This document shows, piece after piece, positions 15,992 to 25,195 of a stretch of 64,000 nucleotides of DNA (the stretch's first letter is position 1; each line of letters begins with the position of its first letter). The stretch comes from an uncultured Tateyamaria sp. (GTDB lineage: Bacteria > Pseudomonadota > Alphaproteobacteria > Rhodobacterales > Rhodobacteraceae): assembly GCA_905480645.1 (NCBI GenBank), contig CAJQRC010000013.1, positions 24,101 through 88,100 on the forward strand, given 5' to 3'. The notes below the pieces were generated by a model that did no database searches, was not told the origin of the DNA, and worked only from the letters and a program-made list of their open reading frames with translations. A program made the position numbers and the translations under genes.

Positions 15992-18040
15992 ATGAAATCT
16001 CGCTGGTCAGACGCTGATGCCAAATCACTTACTGAATTATATAAGTCCCAAGGCATTAATGAAGACATTGCCATTCGCACCTATACCACACGGATTTTAG
16101 GCAGCGACTCGCAACTGGTTTTGCATGGCGGTGGAAATACATCTGTTAAGACAAGCGTGGTCGACGCTTTGGGCGATACCTACTCTGTTCTCTGCGTCAA
16201 GGGGTCGGGCTGGGATATGGGCGTAATTGAACCTGCAGGCCTGCCAGCGGTACAATTAGCTCCCTTGTCCGCACTAGCAGATCTGAAGGACCTCAGTGAC
16301 GAGAATCTGGTGGCATCGCAGCGCCGCATGCTGATCGACCCCTACGCGCCAAATCCATCGATCGAGGCGGTCTTGCACGCCATCGTGCCGCACAAACATG
16401 TCGATCACACCCACGCAGATGCTATTATATCTCTCACCAACCAACCGGACGGCTCGGCGATCATTCAGGATTTGTTTCCGGATACGACGATTATTCCTTA
16501 CGTGATGCCCGGATTTATCTTGTCAAAAGTTTGTCGGGAGCATTTGTTAAAAGATCCCAGTTCTAAACATATGATTTTGATGAACCATGGCATTTTTACC
16601 TATCATGACGATCCGCGACAATCCTATGATGATATGATTACCATGGTCGATAAAGCCGAGCAGCGGCTTGAACGCGGCCCCTCGCGCCCCTTTTCTGGTA
16701 TAGAACTGCCCAACGCGCAATCGGCTTTGGCCGAGGTCGCTCCAATTATTCGCGGTGCTTTAGCGTGCGAAGGCAAAAAAGAAGGCAAACCAGATCGCTG
16801 GGTGCTGGATCACCGTGCCGGAACGCAAGTCATGGCATTTGTCAATGGAGCGGCACTTAGTGATTATGCAACCCGCGGCAACGCTGCACCTGACCATTCG
16901 ATAAGGATTAAGCGCTTCGGCGTTGTGCTTCCAGCGCCGGATGCAAGTGATTTGGGCAAGTTCAAAATTGGTGTCAATACCGCCATCGCCGACTATGCCA
17001 CAGCTTACAAAGACTATTTTAATCGTAACAATACCCGTTCCGGAGGCGGCTTTGTTATGTTGGACCCAATCCCAAGGGTCATCTATGTACCCAGTATAGG
17101 ATTATTTGGCGTTGGCAAAACTGCCAAAGACGCCGCCATTTGTGCTGATATCGCCGAGGCCACTGTTAATGTCATAACTAAAGCTGAAACGGTCGGACGC
17201 TTTGTCGCTCTGCCTGAGAAAGACTTGTTTGATATTGAATACTGGTCTCTAGAACAGGCAAAGCTGGCCAAAGTAAATGAAAAGCCTCTATTTCGCCAGA
17301 TTGCCGTCGTCACAGGAGCAGCTAGCGGCCTTGGCCGAGAGGTTGCCAGAACTCTTGCTGCTGAGGGTGCCGCGGTCGCCCTATTTGACATCAATGAGAC
17401 AGCACTTCAGGATGCTGCCACGGAAATCGGTGGCCTGCCTGTACTGTGCGACGTTACCAACGAAAACGCTGTTAAAGCTTCTGTTGCACAAGTTATACAA
17501 GCCTATGGCGGGGTGGATATCCTCATTTCAAATGCTGGGGCTGCGTTCCAAGGCGCACTGCTTGATGTCAGTCAAGACACCTTTGAAAAGGCCTTCGCTC
17601 TGAACTTTTGGGGCCATCACTTTATGGCCAAAGCCTGTGTTGAGGTGATGCAGACGCAGGGAAGTGGCGGGGCTTTGGTGTTTAATGTTAGCAAGCAAGC
17701 CCTAAACCCCGGACCCGATTTCGGCCCTTATGGCACCTCTAAATCGGCGTTGATGGCATTGATGCGGCAATACGCGCTTGAACATGGGGCTACAGGCATC
17801 ACCGCCAATGCCGTCAATGCAGACCGTATTCGCAGTAACCTTCTTAGTGATGATTTCATCGAGGCCCGCGCAAAAGCCCGTAGTATTACCCCCCACGAGT
17901 ACATGCGCGGTAATTTACTGAGGCGCGAGGTCACCGCTCAGGACGTAGCCGAGGCGTTTCTACATCTGGTAAAAGCCACGAAAACCAGTGGTGCGGTTCT
18001 CACTGTTGATGGCGGAAATGTCGCCGCCATGGTGCGCTAA
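15992..18040 (+). CDS. Bifunctional class II aldolase / short-chain dehydrogenase (RhaD-like fusion)
   Basis: 682 residues from the ATG at 15992 (a TTG lies just before it). Residues about 1-400 form a class II aldolase domain: LHGGGNTSVKT near 44, VKGSGWDMG near 69, the metal-ligand pair in DHTHADAI near 139-141 and MNHGIFT near 197. Residues about 425-680 form an SDR domain with VVTGAASGLGRE, ISNAGAAFQG, a serine in FNVSKQA and YGTSKSALMAL. Length and order match the bifunctional rhamnulose-1-phosphate aldolase/lactaldehyde dehydrogenase group. The expected reaction is cleavage of a ketose-1-phosphate to DHAP plus an aldehyde, which the second domain oxidises. The true substrate is unknown. 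The 3' end is 6 bp from the convergent kinase gene. Confidence 0.9.
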   Translation: MKSRWSDADAKSLTELYKSQGINEDIAIRTYTTRILGSDSQLVLHGGGNTSVKTSVVDALGDTYSVLCVKGSGWDMGVIEPAGLPAVQLAPLSALADLKDLSDENLVASQRRMLIDPYAPNPSIEAVLHAIVPHKHVDHTHADAIISLTNQPDGSAIIQDLFPDTTIIPYVMPGFILSKVCREHLLKDPSSKHMILMNHGIFTYHDDPRQSYDDMITMVDKAEQRLERGPSRPFSGIELPNAQSALAEVAPIIRGALACEGKKEGKPDRWVLDHRAGTQVMAFVNGAALSDYATRGNAAPDHSIRIKRFGVVLPAPDASDLGKFKIGVNTAIADYATAYKDYFNRNNTRSGGGFVMLDPIPRVIYVPSIGLFGVGKTAKDAAICADIAEATVNVITKAETVGRFVALPEKDLFDIEYWSLEQAKLAKVNEKPLFRQIAVVTGAASGLGREVARTLAAEGAAVALFDINETALQDAATEIGGLPVLCDVTNENAVKASVAQVIQAYGGVDILISNAGAAFQGALLDVSQDTFEKAFALNFWGHHFMAKACVEVMQTQGSGGALVFNVSKQALNPGPDFGPYGTSKSALMALMRQYALEHGATGITANAVNADRIRSNLLSDDFIEARAKARSITPHEYMRGNLLRREVTAQDVAEAFLHLVKATKTSGAVLTVDGGNVAAMVR

Positions 18041-18046
18041 CAACCT

Positions 18047-19537
18047 CTAATCAGCGAGCGGATTGTGACAGCAAAAATCATTAAAGCGCTGTTGGCGGGT
18101 CAGCAGGGACTGCCAGTTTTCATGCGCCTGAGCATTTGCTTGAAATCTCTTACCGGTGGCACTCATCTCCTCGGCCGCCTGCTCGATACTCTCGAACCAT
18201 CCCGCCCCAACGGCGGCGATCATGCCCGCTCCCAAGGACGAGGCCTCAAGTGATTTGCTAAGTGTCATCGGCAGATTGGTGGCATCCACCAGCATCTGAC
18301 GCCATAGGGCCGAATTTGCCCCACCGCCTACCGCTATGATCTCGTTAATTTCCAACCCCTTGTCCTGCATGCCAGAAATCGTGCGTGTGATCTCTCCCGT
18401 GAGGGCCTCCATCGCCCCACGGTATAAATGAACCGCATCATGGTCAGGGGATACACCATAAAAAGCTGCGCGCGCATTCATATCCCAAAACGGATTCATA
18501 CAGCCCGTCAAAAACGGACAGACCAAAAGACCATCCGTACCAATTGGCAATGCCTGAGCAGCCTTTTGTAAAGATTGATGCGTGGCACTGCGGTCACCTT
18601 TAGACACATAGTTCTCAACAAACCAATCCATAAAGAATGTCCCTGACCGCATGACCCCCTCGAGGATATACCCCGAGCCCGTCGGTGATGTCATCGTACG
18701 CCAAACCTTTGAAATCTTGGGTGTTTCAGACCAAGAACCCGTCGCAATTGCCGTGCCAAGATTGAGATAAACCCGCCCTTTACCAAGGGAATTTACTCCT
18801 AGGGCTGCACATTGGCCATCACCACCTCCAGCATAAATACGTGTCCCACGTGGCAATCCGGTCTGCCCAACGGCCTGGGGTAAGATTTCACCGATCAATG
18901 TACCGGGTGCTACCGGAAGGGCAAATTGCTCCGAGTCAATGCCAATCGCCTCAAGAACGGTGCTGGACCATTGCTTTTTCTCAATGTTAAAAACACCAGA
19001 CGGATCGGCGCTTGCCCAACTTGTGGCGGCCTCACCAGTTAATTTAGCAGTGAGGTACGCGTTGACATCAAGGATTTTTGGGGAATTCAGCATCATTGCG
19101 GGCCGGTTCTTTTTTAACCATAAAATCCGCGAATGGCCCGGCGTTATATCTTTAGGCTTACCAGTTATCTCGTGAAACCGCTCTTCTCCGATCTTGCTGG
19201 CAAGCTCTTCGACCTCGACAACCGATCGGTTATCAAGCCACACAATAGCAGGGTGGGCCGGGGAAAAATCATGATTAAAAAATCCTATAGTTTCGCGTTG
19301 GTTTGAAATTGCCAATCCGTCCAAGCACGTTAGATCTATCTGCGCACACACCTCTTTGAGCGCAGTGCAAGCAGCCGCCCACCATGCGTTTGGATCTTGT
19401 TCAAAATATCCTTTGCGTGGGGTGCTCATTGGAATATCTGCACGCCCCTCTGCAACCATGTCTCCGGCTGCAGACCAAGCAATGGCTTTGGTGGATTGGG
19501 TCGAACTGTCCAACCCGATGACCAGGCGATTTTTCAT
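18047..19537 (-). CDS. FGGY family carbohydrate kinase
   Basis: 496 residues, the normal FGGY length. The N-terminus VIGLDSSTQSTKAIAW is the phosphate-binding start. Later come ISNQRET, VWLDNRS, the YAGGGDGQCAALG segment and the ATP-domain signature VGGGANSALWRQMLVD. It starts at 19537 behind a strong AGGGAGGTG site, 11 bp after the SorC gene with which it forms an operon. It is expected to phosphorylate a ketose, giving the substrate of the aldolase fusion. FGGY members act on xylulose, rhamnulose, fuculose, erythritol and others; specificity is not readable here. Confidence 0.9.
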   Translation of the reverse strand: MKNRLVIGLDSSTQSTKAIAWSAAGDMVAEGRADIPMSTPRKGYFEQDPNAWWAAACTALKEVCAQIDLTCLDGLAISNQRETIGFFNHDFSPAHPAIVWLDNRSVVEVEELASKIGEERFHEITGKPKDITPGHSRILWLKKNRPAMMLNSPKILDVNAYLTAKLTGEAATSWASADPSGVFNIEKKQWSSTVLEAIGIDSEQFALPVAPGTLIGEILPQAVGQTGLPRGTRIYAGGGDGQCAALGVNSLGKGRVYLNLGTAIATGSWSETPKISKVWRTMTSPTGSGYILEGVMRSGTFFMDWFVENYVSKGDRSATHQSLQKAAQALPIGTDGLLVCPFLTGCMNPFWDMNARAAFYGVSPDHDAVHLYRGAMEALTGEITRTISGMQDKGLEINEIIAVGGGANSALWRQMLVDATNLPMTLSKSLEASSLGAGMIAAVGAGWFESIEQAAEEMSATGKRFQANAQAHENWQSLLTRQQRFNDFCCHNPLAD

Positions 19538-19548
19538 TGTGCACCTCC

Positions 19549-20511
19549 CTAGCTAATTTCCTTTAACAGACGTTTTGCGGTTTTTTTATCAGTCACAAGA
19601 TGGGTAGCAAACCCAGCCTTTAAAGTTGCCATCACAGCCGCAGTTTTCTCACGTCCACCGCAAATAGCTAGCCGAATGGGTGCTGCACGGGCTGTATCAA
19701 GTTCGATTGCCATGGTTCTTTTACGCAGTGGTCCGTCAATTTCGCGCCCCTTGCTATCGATGAACCGGCCGTAAATCAAACCCACAGCCCCCAACAAGAG
19801 GTATTCATCCCGCATCGCGTTATCTAAAAAATATTCTTCATTTAGATGCAACCGCGTGTCGGCGTTCATCTGGCCAATACCAAACACCAACAGATTGGCC
19901 TGCCCAAAAAGACCAAACTGTCGTTTCAATGTCGGTTCCGCCAAAAGGCTGGCGGTCAGCGCAGCAGTAGAACAATAGGCGGGAGCAAATAGATTGGCGC
20001 AATGGGCCGATAATTTACTGGCAATCAATGATGCGCAAACCTCTGGCGAAGTATTTGATCCACCCAGTGAGCAGCCCGCAACTTGCAAAACTTTCGTGTT
20101 GGGTTGTTTGGATACCGGCATCAAGGCGGCAAGACGTTGCACAGTCCGCCCGAAAGCCACCCCGATGATATCTCCATCACGGCTCATATCGTGAACCACC
20201 TGACCACCTGCTAAACCCAATCGATCGAACAGTTGTGGTCCAGATTTGGGCGTCGGAATGATATGCACAGCAGTGAGATTGAATCGCTGGCGCAAATCAC
20301 CCGCTAAGGTTTGCTGTTCGATAATATCAGAGCGCAGTTTAACTTGAACCAAACCCTGGCTCATTGCCTCGCTTAAATAATTGGCAACGGTCTGACGACT
20401 GACCTCAAGCTCTTCGGCGATTTCGTTCTGGGTGCGCCCTTCGACATGATAGAGCCATGCAGCCCAACGCAACATATCACCTGCAAAGGCAAACGGCACA
20501 CGCTTTGCCAT
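19549..20511 (-). CDS. SorC/DeoR-type sugar-binding transcriptional regulator
   Basis: 320 residues. The N-terminal helix-turn-helix is RTQNEIAEELEVSRQTVANY (about 26-45). The remainder is the SorC sugar-binding domain, an isomerase-like fold, with VAFGRTVQRLAALMP and a C-terminal ICGGREKTAAVMATL that should bind a phosphosugar. The start at 20511 has AGGAGG 7 bp upstream. It is first in the sorC-kinase operon and divergent from the G1P dehydrogenase-like gene; the 20-bp palindrome at 20598 lies between them. EryD of erythritol catabolism belongs to this family, but no clear orthology is claimed. Confidence 0.92.
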   Translation of the reverse strand: MAKRVPFAFAGDMLRWAAWLYHVEGRTQNEIAEELEVSRQTVANYLSEAMSQGLVQVKLRSDIIEQQTLAGDLRQRFNLTAVHIIPTPKSGPQLFDRLGLAGGQVVHDMSRDGDIIGVAFGRTVQRLAALMPVSKQPNTKVLQVAGCSLGGSNTSPEVCASLIASKLSAHCANLFAPAYCSTAALTASLLAEPTLKRQFGLFGQANLLVFGIGQMNADTRLHLNEEYFLDNAMRDEYLLLGAVGLIYGRFIDSKGREIDGPLRKRTMAIELDTARAAPIRLAICGGREKTAAVMATLKAGFATHLVTDKKTAKRLLKEIS

Positions 20512-20597
20512 TCTATCTCAACCTCCTGTAAGCAAAACCCTAACCCGTGGAATTGCCGCTTAATGATAAATCTAATCTAATCAGCCCAGCTTGACAA

Positions 20598-20617
20598 ATG
20601 CTAATTAAGAATAGCAT
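20598..20617. promoter_or_regulatory. Putative SorC operator (ATGCTA-N8-TAGCAT)
   Basis: ATGCTAATTAAGAATAGCAT is a perfect 6-bp inverted repeat with 8-bp spacer. It overlaps a likely promoter, as TTGACA is at 20591-20596 just left of it, about 33-52 bp before the TTG start of the dehydrogenase. A related half-site occurs at 15083. Confidence 0.6.
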
Positions 20618-20649
20618 AGGTTAATATCGGATTTCAAAGGAGAAGACAT

Positions 20650-21984
20650 TTGAACCTAGACAGTGCGCCGGCAAACTGGACTTCGCTCATAGATGACATC
20701 CGTGAAGGCCGCTGGATAAGTCCCCTCAATGGTAAAAAATATCCCCCAGCACCCTACGAACAGATCATTATGGAGGAAAGTCTGCAGGGTAAAGAGGCCA
20801 ATCTGGTTGAAAGTCTTGGGTTTCGACCACCCTTTGCCATTGTGAGTGACACTAACACCCATAATGCCATGGGTGCACGGGTCGCCCGTGCCCTGACAGA
20901 GCTGGGCCCGGTCACCGAGATTATTCTGGACAAACCCCACGCCGATATGGCTGCGGTACGTGATCTGAAACAAAAACTAACGGGTTTTTCCTCGGTGATC
21001 GCTGTTGGATCAGGAACTGTGAATGATCTGACAAAATTTGCAACCTTTCAAAATGATCGAAGATACTGCGTATTTGCAACAGCGGGGTCAATGAATGGTT
21101 ATACCTCACTAACCGCGTCGATCACGCTTGATAGTGGCTTAAAAGTTTCACTACCAGCACAGGCCCCCACCGGATTTTTTGTAGACCTCGAGGTATGTGC
21201 TGCAGCCCCGGCCTATCTGAATGCAGCAGGATTTGGGGATTGCCTGTGCAGGTCTGTGGCACAAGTGGACTGGTGGATGTCACATCGGTTGCTCGGCTCA
21301 GCCTATTATCATGAACCCTATGTCATTGAAATTCCAGACGAAGTCTTCTTGATGGAACGCGCCGTAGGCATTGCTCAAGGCGATATTGATGCGGTCGGAT
21401 ATTTGTTTCGGGTATTGACCCTGTGTGGCCTTGGTATTTCCTTTACCGGTATTTCCAACCATGGTTCAATGGGCGAGCATCAAATCTCGCATTATATCGA
21501 TTGTTTTGCAGGGGACCGGCATCCCGGCACCCTACATGGAGAGCAAGTCGGTGTTGCCACACTAAGTATGGCGCGGATTCAATCCAAAATTCTGTCATCA
21601 GACACTGCACCTGTTCTGTCACCCACGCAACTGGATTTTGAAGGTATGGTCGCCCGAATGGGCGAAGATGTAGCTACTCAATGCCATGCCGAAATTATAA
21701 AAAAAGCCTTAAATGCAAAACAGGCAGATGCATTAAACGAAAAGATCGAAAAACTTTGGCCAGACTTACGACGAGAATGTCTCGATATCGCAATACCAGT
21801 TGAAACTCTCACGCAAAGGCTGACGCTATCAGGCGCACCAACTACGGCCAGAGCGCTTGGGCTTCCGACAGATTTTTACCGCGAGGCGGTGAGCCATGCC
21901 CATGAAATGCGTAATCGGTTTTCATTTGCAGACATTGCCGATCAAACCGGACAACTCACGCACCTCGTAAGCCAGGAGACTTAA
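20650..21984 (+). CDS. Iron-containing alcohol dehydrogenase, sn-glycerol-1-phosphate dehydrogenase-like (AraM group)
   Basis: 444 residues from a TTG start at 20650 with AAAGGAG 7 bp before it; no better ATG exists. A Rossmann-like N-terminal half has VIAVGSGTVNDLTKF (the GSGT/GGGS nucleotide loop) and FATAGSMNGYTS. The all-helical half supplies metal ligands: D in FGDCLCRS, H in SNHGSMGEH and H in TLHGEQVG. This pattern fits the G1P dehydrogenase/AraM branch. In bacteria such enzymes reduce DHAP or act on sugar phosphates. In this cluster it could use DHAP from the aldolase or oxidise a phosphorylated polyol. Confidence 0.88.
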   Translation: MNLDSAPANWTSLIDDIREGRWISPLNGKKYPPAPYEQIIMEESLQGKEANLVESLGFRPPFAIVSDTNTHNAMGARVARALTELGPVTEIILDKPHADMAAVRDLKQKLTGFSSVIAVGSGTVNDLTKFATFQNDRRYCVFATAGSMNGYTSLTASITLDSGLKVSLPAQAPTGFFVDLEVCAAAPAYLNAAGFGDCLCRSVAQVDWWMSHRLLGSAYYHEPYVIEIPDEVFLMERAVGIAQGDIDAVGYLFRVLTLCGLGISFTGISNHGSMGEHQISHYIDCFAGDRHPGTLHGEQVGVATLSMARIQSKILSSDTAPVLSPTQLDFEGMVARMGEDVATQCHAEIIKKALNAKQADALNEKIEKLWPDLRRECLDIAIPVETLTQRLTLSGAPTTARALGLPTDFYREAVSHAHEMRNRFSFADIADQTGQLTHLVSQET

Positions 21985-21986
21985 TA

Positions 21987-22212
21987 ATGCGGGTTATTGC
22001 ACAGAGGTCACATCAAGTGGCTGCCAATGTAATAGTCGTACTTGCCTTTATTGATGACATGCAGACTACTGAAGGACGCTTGAGCCCATAGGCTTACACG
22101 GCGCTGGAAAATTAGTACACTCCGAAATTCGCGTTGCCCCGTTTACTGGACGCCTAGCGGACTTTTATGATAGAGAGCAAACGTCAGGCGAAGCAATGGT
22201 TCAACCAAATAC
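21987..22212 (+). other. Possible frameshifted coding remnant, identity unknown
   Basis: After the dehydrogenase stop, an ATG at 21987 opens 34 codons (reading RSHQVAANVIVVLAFIDD in part). From about 22078 a shifted frame continues LEPIGLHGAGKLVHSEIRVA, then PFTGRLADFYD. Composition looks protein-like across the frame change, but I do not recognise the family. It could also be chance; treat as unproven. Confidence 0.25.
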
Positions 22213-22757
22213 TAGCGAGGATTGAACTCAATAACTTCACAGTTTTTTGGTTTAATTCCAGTTAGCGCATGAATGAAATTACCATGAGAAACAATTGCCG
22301 TGGAGTGGATGTTTTCGCGTTTGAGAAAGTCGACAAACCTATCGGCTCTTTCCTGCAATACGTCTTCGGGTTCGACAGAGATTCCACGATGGTCTTTTTC
22401 TCCGTCGTGCCACCAGCAATCATCGAGATGATCAAAGTCAAGATGGGGGTAATCTCTAGCAAGTATGTGTGGGGGACTTCCTACATCGCAGCTGTTGCAG
22501 AGTTGTTCTCGTACTGCAGAATTGATTTGAAATGGTACTCTGTTGCCAAAAATCAAATGGGCTGTTTGCAATGTTCTGGTAAACGGTGAAACAATGACAT
22601 TTACAAGATCAAGGTGTTTGACTTCACTTCGAGCCTGCTGGGTCTGAATTTCTCCCAGTTCTGTAATAGGCGCATCAAATATCATGGGGTCCGGTTTTTT
22701 TGGATCATAAACGGCATTGAAGGCTGATTGCGCGTGTCGAATAAGGTAAACTGTCAC
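22212..22757 (-). CDS. Histidine phosphatase family protein
   Basis: 181 residues. The phosphohistidine motif LIRHAQSAFN is at the N-terminus, the second arginine lies in VSPFTRTLQTA, and the second catalytic histidine is in IVSHGNFIHALTG. Families with this core act as phosphoglycerate mutases, SixA-like or small-molecule phosphatases; the substrate is not evident. It lies 39 bp after the amino acid ABC ATPase on the same strand and is likely the last gene of that operon. Confidence 0.88.
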   Translation of the reverse strand: MTVYLIRHAQSAFNAVYDPKKPDPMIFDAPITELGEIQTQQARSEVKHLDLVNVIVSPFTRTLQTAHLIFGNRVPFQINSAVREQLCNSCDVGSPPHILARDYPHLDFDHLDDCWWHDGEKDHRGISVEPEDVLQERADRFVDFLKRENIHSTAIVSHGNFIHALTGIKPKNCEVIEFNPR

Positions 22758-22796
22758 TTTGGATACTTCCGAATGCTATGAAAAATTGGGGTGTAA

Positions 22797-23546
22797 TTAA
22801 AGTATTTGGCTTAAGAATTCGCGTGTACGAGGATCTTTAGCATCTTTAAAAAATGTCTCAGGCGGGCCGTGCTCGACAATGATACCGCGATCCGTGAAAT
22901 ATATGTGATCAGCCACTTCACGGGCAAAAGCCATTTCATGTGTTACCAAGATGCATGTCATGCCATCCTCTGCCAACTCCTTTATTGTCTGAAGAACTTC
23001 GCCAACTGTTTCAGGGTCGAGTGCAGCCGTAACTTCATCAAACAAAATAACATCTGGCTGCATTGCAAGCGACCTTGCGATTGCGACACGTTGCTGTTGC
23101 CCCCCTGAAAGTTCTCCAGGATATGCATTCTCTTTACCTTCGAGCCTGACTTTTTTCAAAAGCTCCAATGCTGCAGCTTCAGAGGTTTTCTTATTCTGTT
23201 TTAAAACCCTCACTGGAGCCATCATTATGTTTTGTAATGCCGTTTTATGGGGAAATAGATTATATTGCTGGAATACCATTCCAACTTTTTTTCGTAATTC
23301 TAATTTATCCAGATTAGGGTCGTTAACTTCCAAACCTTCTACAAGAATAGAACCTGACTGAATATCATTTAAAGCGTTTATGCACCGGATCAGTGTTGAT
23401 TTTCCAGACCCGGATGGCCCGATAATACAAATGACGTCACCTTTCATGACATCAAGCGTTACTCCATTTAAAACGTCTAATGAGCCAAAAGATTTATAAA
23501 CGTTTTTGATTGAAACCATTGGATCGGACGTTGCTGACCAGGTCAT
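22797..23546 (-). CDS. Polar amino acid ABC transporter ATPase (GlnQ/HisP-like)
   Basis: 249 residues. Walker A GPSGSGKST, FQQYNLFPHKT after the Q-loop, signature LSGGQQQRVAIAR, Walker B VILFDEVTAALDPE and VTHEMAFAREVAD are all visible and typical of the polar amino acid (PAAT) subfamily. It starts 9 bp after the second permease gene, with AGGAA as ribosome site. It drives the importer formed by the two permeases and the binding protein upstream. Confidence 0.93.
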   Translation of the reverse strand: MTWSATSDPMVSIKNVYKSFGSLDVLNGVTLDVMKGDVICIIGPSGSGKSTLIRCINALNDIQSGSILVEGLEVNDPNLDKLELRKKVGMVFQQYNLFPHKTALQNIMMAPVRVLKQNKKTSEAAALELLKKVRLEGKENAYPGELSGGQQQRVAIARSLAMQPDVILFDEVTAALDPETVGEVLQTIKELAEDGMTCILVTHEMAFAREVADHIYFTDRGIIVEHGPPETFFKDAKDPRTREFLSQIL

Positions 23547-23555
23547 ATCAGTTCC

Positions 23556-24392
23556 TCAATTGATCACGGAAAACTTGTGCTCCAGCCACACAGTAAAGCG
23601 GGCTATAGGATAGCAGTAAATAAAAAACAGCACTAAGACCAACCCATAAAAAGGTGCTAATAGATCCGTGCGGCCGCCTTCAGCAGCAAGTGCACGACCG
23701 GTTAATGTCATAACCTCTGATACACCGACTATAGATGCCAGAACGGTAGCCATAGTTAAAATAGAATATAAATTCATCCACGGTGGCAACATTCTCTTTA
23801 CGCATTGGGGTAGTATAATCAGCCATAAAGTTTGTCTGCGCGTATAGGCAAGACTTTCTGCTGCCTCCCACTGGCCACTAGGCAAAGATCGCACTGCACC
23901 TCTTACGATCTCAGAAACATTTGCCATTACTGGCAATGACAGCCCTAATATTGCCTTGAACCAATCTGGCAGAGGCAATTTAAAACCAAAGATATTCAGT
24001 TCAAACGGTAGCAGGAACATCGCAAAAAACAGAAGTACCAACCAAGGTGCGTTACGAAAAAACTGGGTAACAAGCCAAGAACTGGCACGTGTAGGAGCAA
24101 ATAGGGAAACTTGTCCAAGACCCAACAGCCCACCGACGAGTGTTCCTAATGCCATTGCGCCAAATGATATTACCAAGTTGAACAAAAATCCACTGAGCAA
24201 CAACGGCGTCCAATCAAGCAAAATTGCCAAAGGTGATTTTTCGAATTCACCGGTTTGGGCAAAAACCAAAGAAGGGCCAACAATAGTAAGAAAGGCAATT
24301 AGTAAAATATGTCGTTTCTTTAAGCTTTTAAAAGGCTCCAGCGCACGGGGCTTTACCGGCAACATAACGGGAAGGTCAGTTTTATAGCTCAT
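23556..24392 (-). CDS. Amino acid ABC transporter permease
   Basis: About 278 residues from the ATG at 24392, which shares one base with the preceding stop (TAATG). The N-terminus is unusually long and basic before the first helix (LKKRHILLIAF near 30). The coupling loop EAAESLAYTRRQTLWLIILP and the APWLVLLFF segment are PAAT hallmarks. It is the second of two permeases that probably form a heterodimer. Confidence 0.9.
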   Translation of the reverse strand: MSYKTDLPVMLPVKPRALEPFKSLKKRHILLIAFLTIVGPSLVFAQTGEFEKSPLAILLDWTPLLLSGFLFNLVISFGAMALGTLVGGLLGLGQVSLFAPTRASSWLVTQFFRNAPWLVLLFFAMFLLPFELNIFGFKLPLPDWFKAILGLSLPVMANVSEIVRGAVRSLPSGQWEAAESLAYTRRQTLWLIILPQCVKRMLPPWMNLYSILTMATVLASIVGVSEVMTLTGRALAAEGGRTDLLAPFYGLVLVLFFIYCYPIARFTVWLEHKFSVIN

Positions 24393-25135
24393 TAGCCAAA
24401 CCCCGGAATTTTCATTGCTCGTTCCCATTTATTCATACCAGCGACTAGAACACCAACCAGCACAAAATAAGCAAGAAGGAGAAAGATCATCATCTCAGTA
24501 ACGTTTACATTATCCGACCATATTTGATTAGCTTCATAAAGCATTTCTGGCACAGCGATCGCGTAAGCAAGAGTTGTAGTCTTAACCAGATTAACAAGGT
24601 TGTTGTTCATCGCAGGTATGACCACCCTAAATGCCAAGGGTAAGGTAATATCGCGATAAATTTGTAATCTCGAAAAGCCTAAAGCTTCTGCGGCCTCTAC
24701 TGTCGACTTGGGAACTGCTTCAATTCCAGAACGAAATATCTCCACATTGAATGCGCCAGCAAAAAATGACAGTGATATTGCCGCCCAGGCAAAACTTCCC
24801 AACATTGGAGATGTGCCTCCCCAGTCATTTTCTACGCGTGGTAAGAGCGTGCCAATCGCAAAGTAAAAAAAGTAAAGCTGAACAAGTGGCGGTGTGTTTC
24901 GGAACAGTTGGATATATCCGTTCACGATGCGGCGTGTCCACTTTAAGCTTGAGCCCTGCAACCAGGCACCGATAACACCGATGATAACGGAAAAGAACAA
25001 ACAGATTAATGAAAGCCATATGGTGGTAAGCAGACCCTCTGCCATACGCTTTCGATCATATTCATCATAAATAAAAGGAAGGTTGACGCCAGTTTCACTG
25101 TAAAGGGTACGAAACCACTCAAAAATAAAATCCAT
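24392..25135 (-). CDS. Amino acid ABC transporter permease
   Basis: 247 residues. It has LTTIWLSLICLFFSVIIGVI, the FRNTPPLVQLYFFYFAIG segment and the loop EAAEALGFSRLQIYRDITLP, all standard for the HisM/GlnP family. It lies 60 bp after the binding-protein gene, the gap containing a hairpin. It pairs with the permease that follows. Confidence 0.92.
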   Translation of the reverse strand: MDFIFEWFRTLYSETGVNLPFIYDEYDRKRMAEGLLTTIWLSLICLFFSVIIGVIGAWLQGSSLKWTRRIVNGYIQLFRNTPPLVQLYFFYFAIGTLLPRVENDWGGTSPMLGSFAWAAISLSFFAGAFNVEIFRSGIEAVPKSTVEAAEALGFSRLQIYRDITLPLAFRVVIPAMNNNLVNLVKTTTLAYAIAVPEMLYEANQIWSDNVNVTEMMIFLLLAYFVLVGVLVAGMNKWERAMKIPGFG

Positions 25136-25157
25136 ATAATTTACCTTGAAAGCTGGC

Positions 25158-25189
25158 AGGTCAGGCGGAAATTTGACGCCACCTGACCT
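25158..25189 (-). terminator. Intercistronic hairpin after amino acid-binding protein gene
   Basis: Perfect 8-bp arms AGGTCAGG (25158-25165) and CCTGACCT (25182-25189) enclose a 16-base loop in the gap between the binding-protein stop and the first permease start. It probably protects or partly terminates the mRNA so that binding protein is made in excess. Confidence 0.6.
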
Positions 25190-25195
25190 AGTAAA

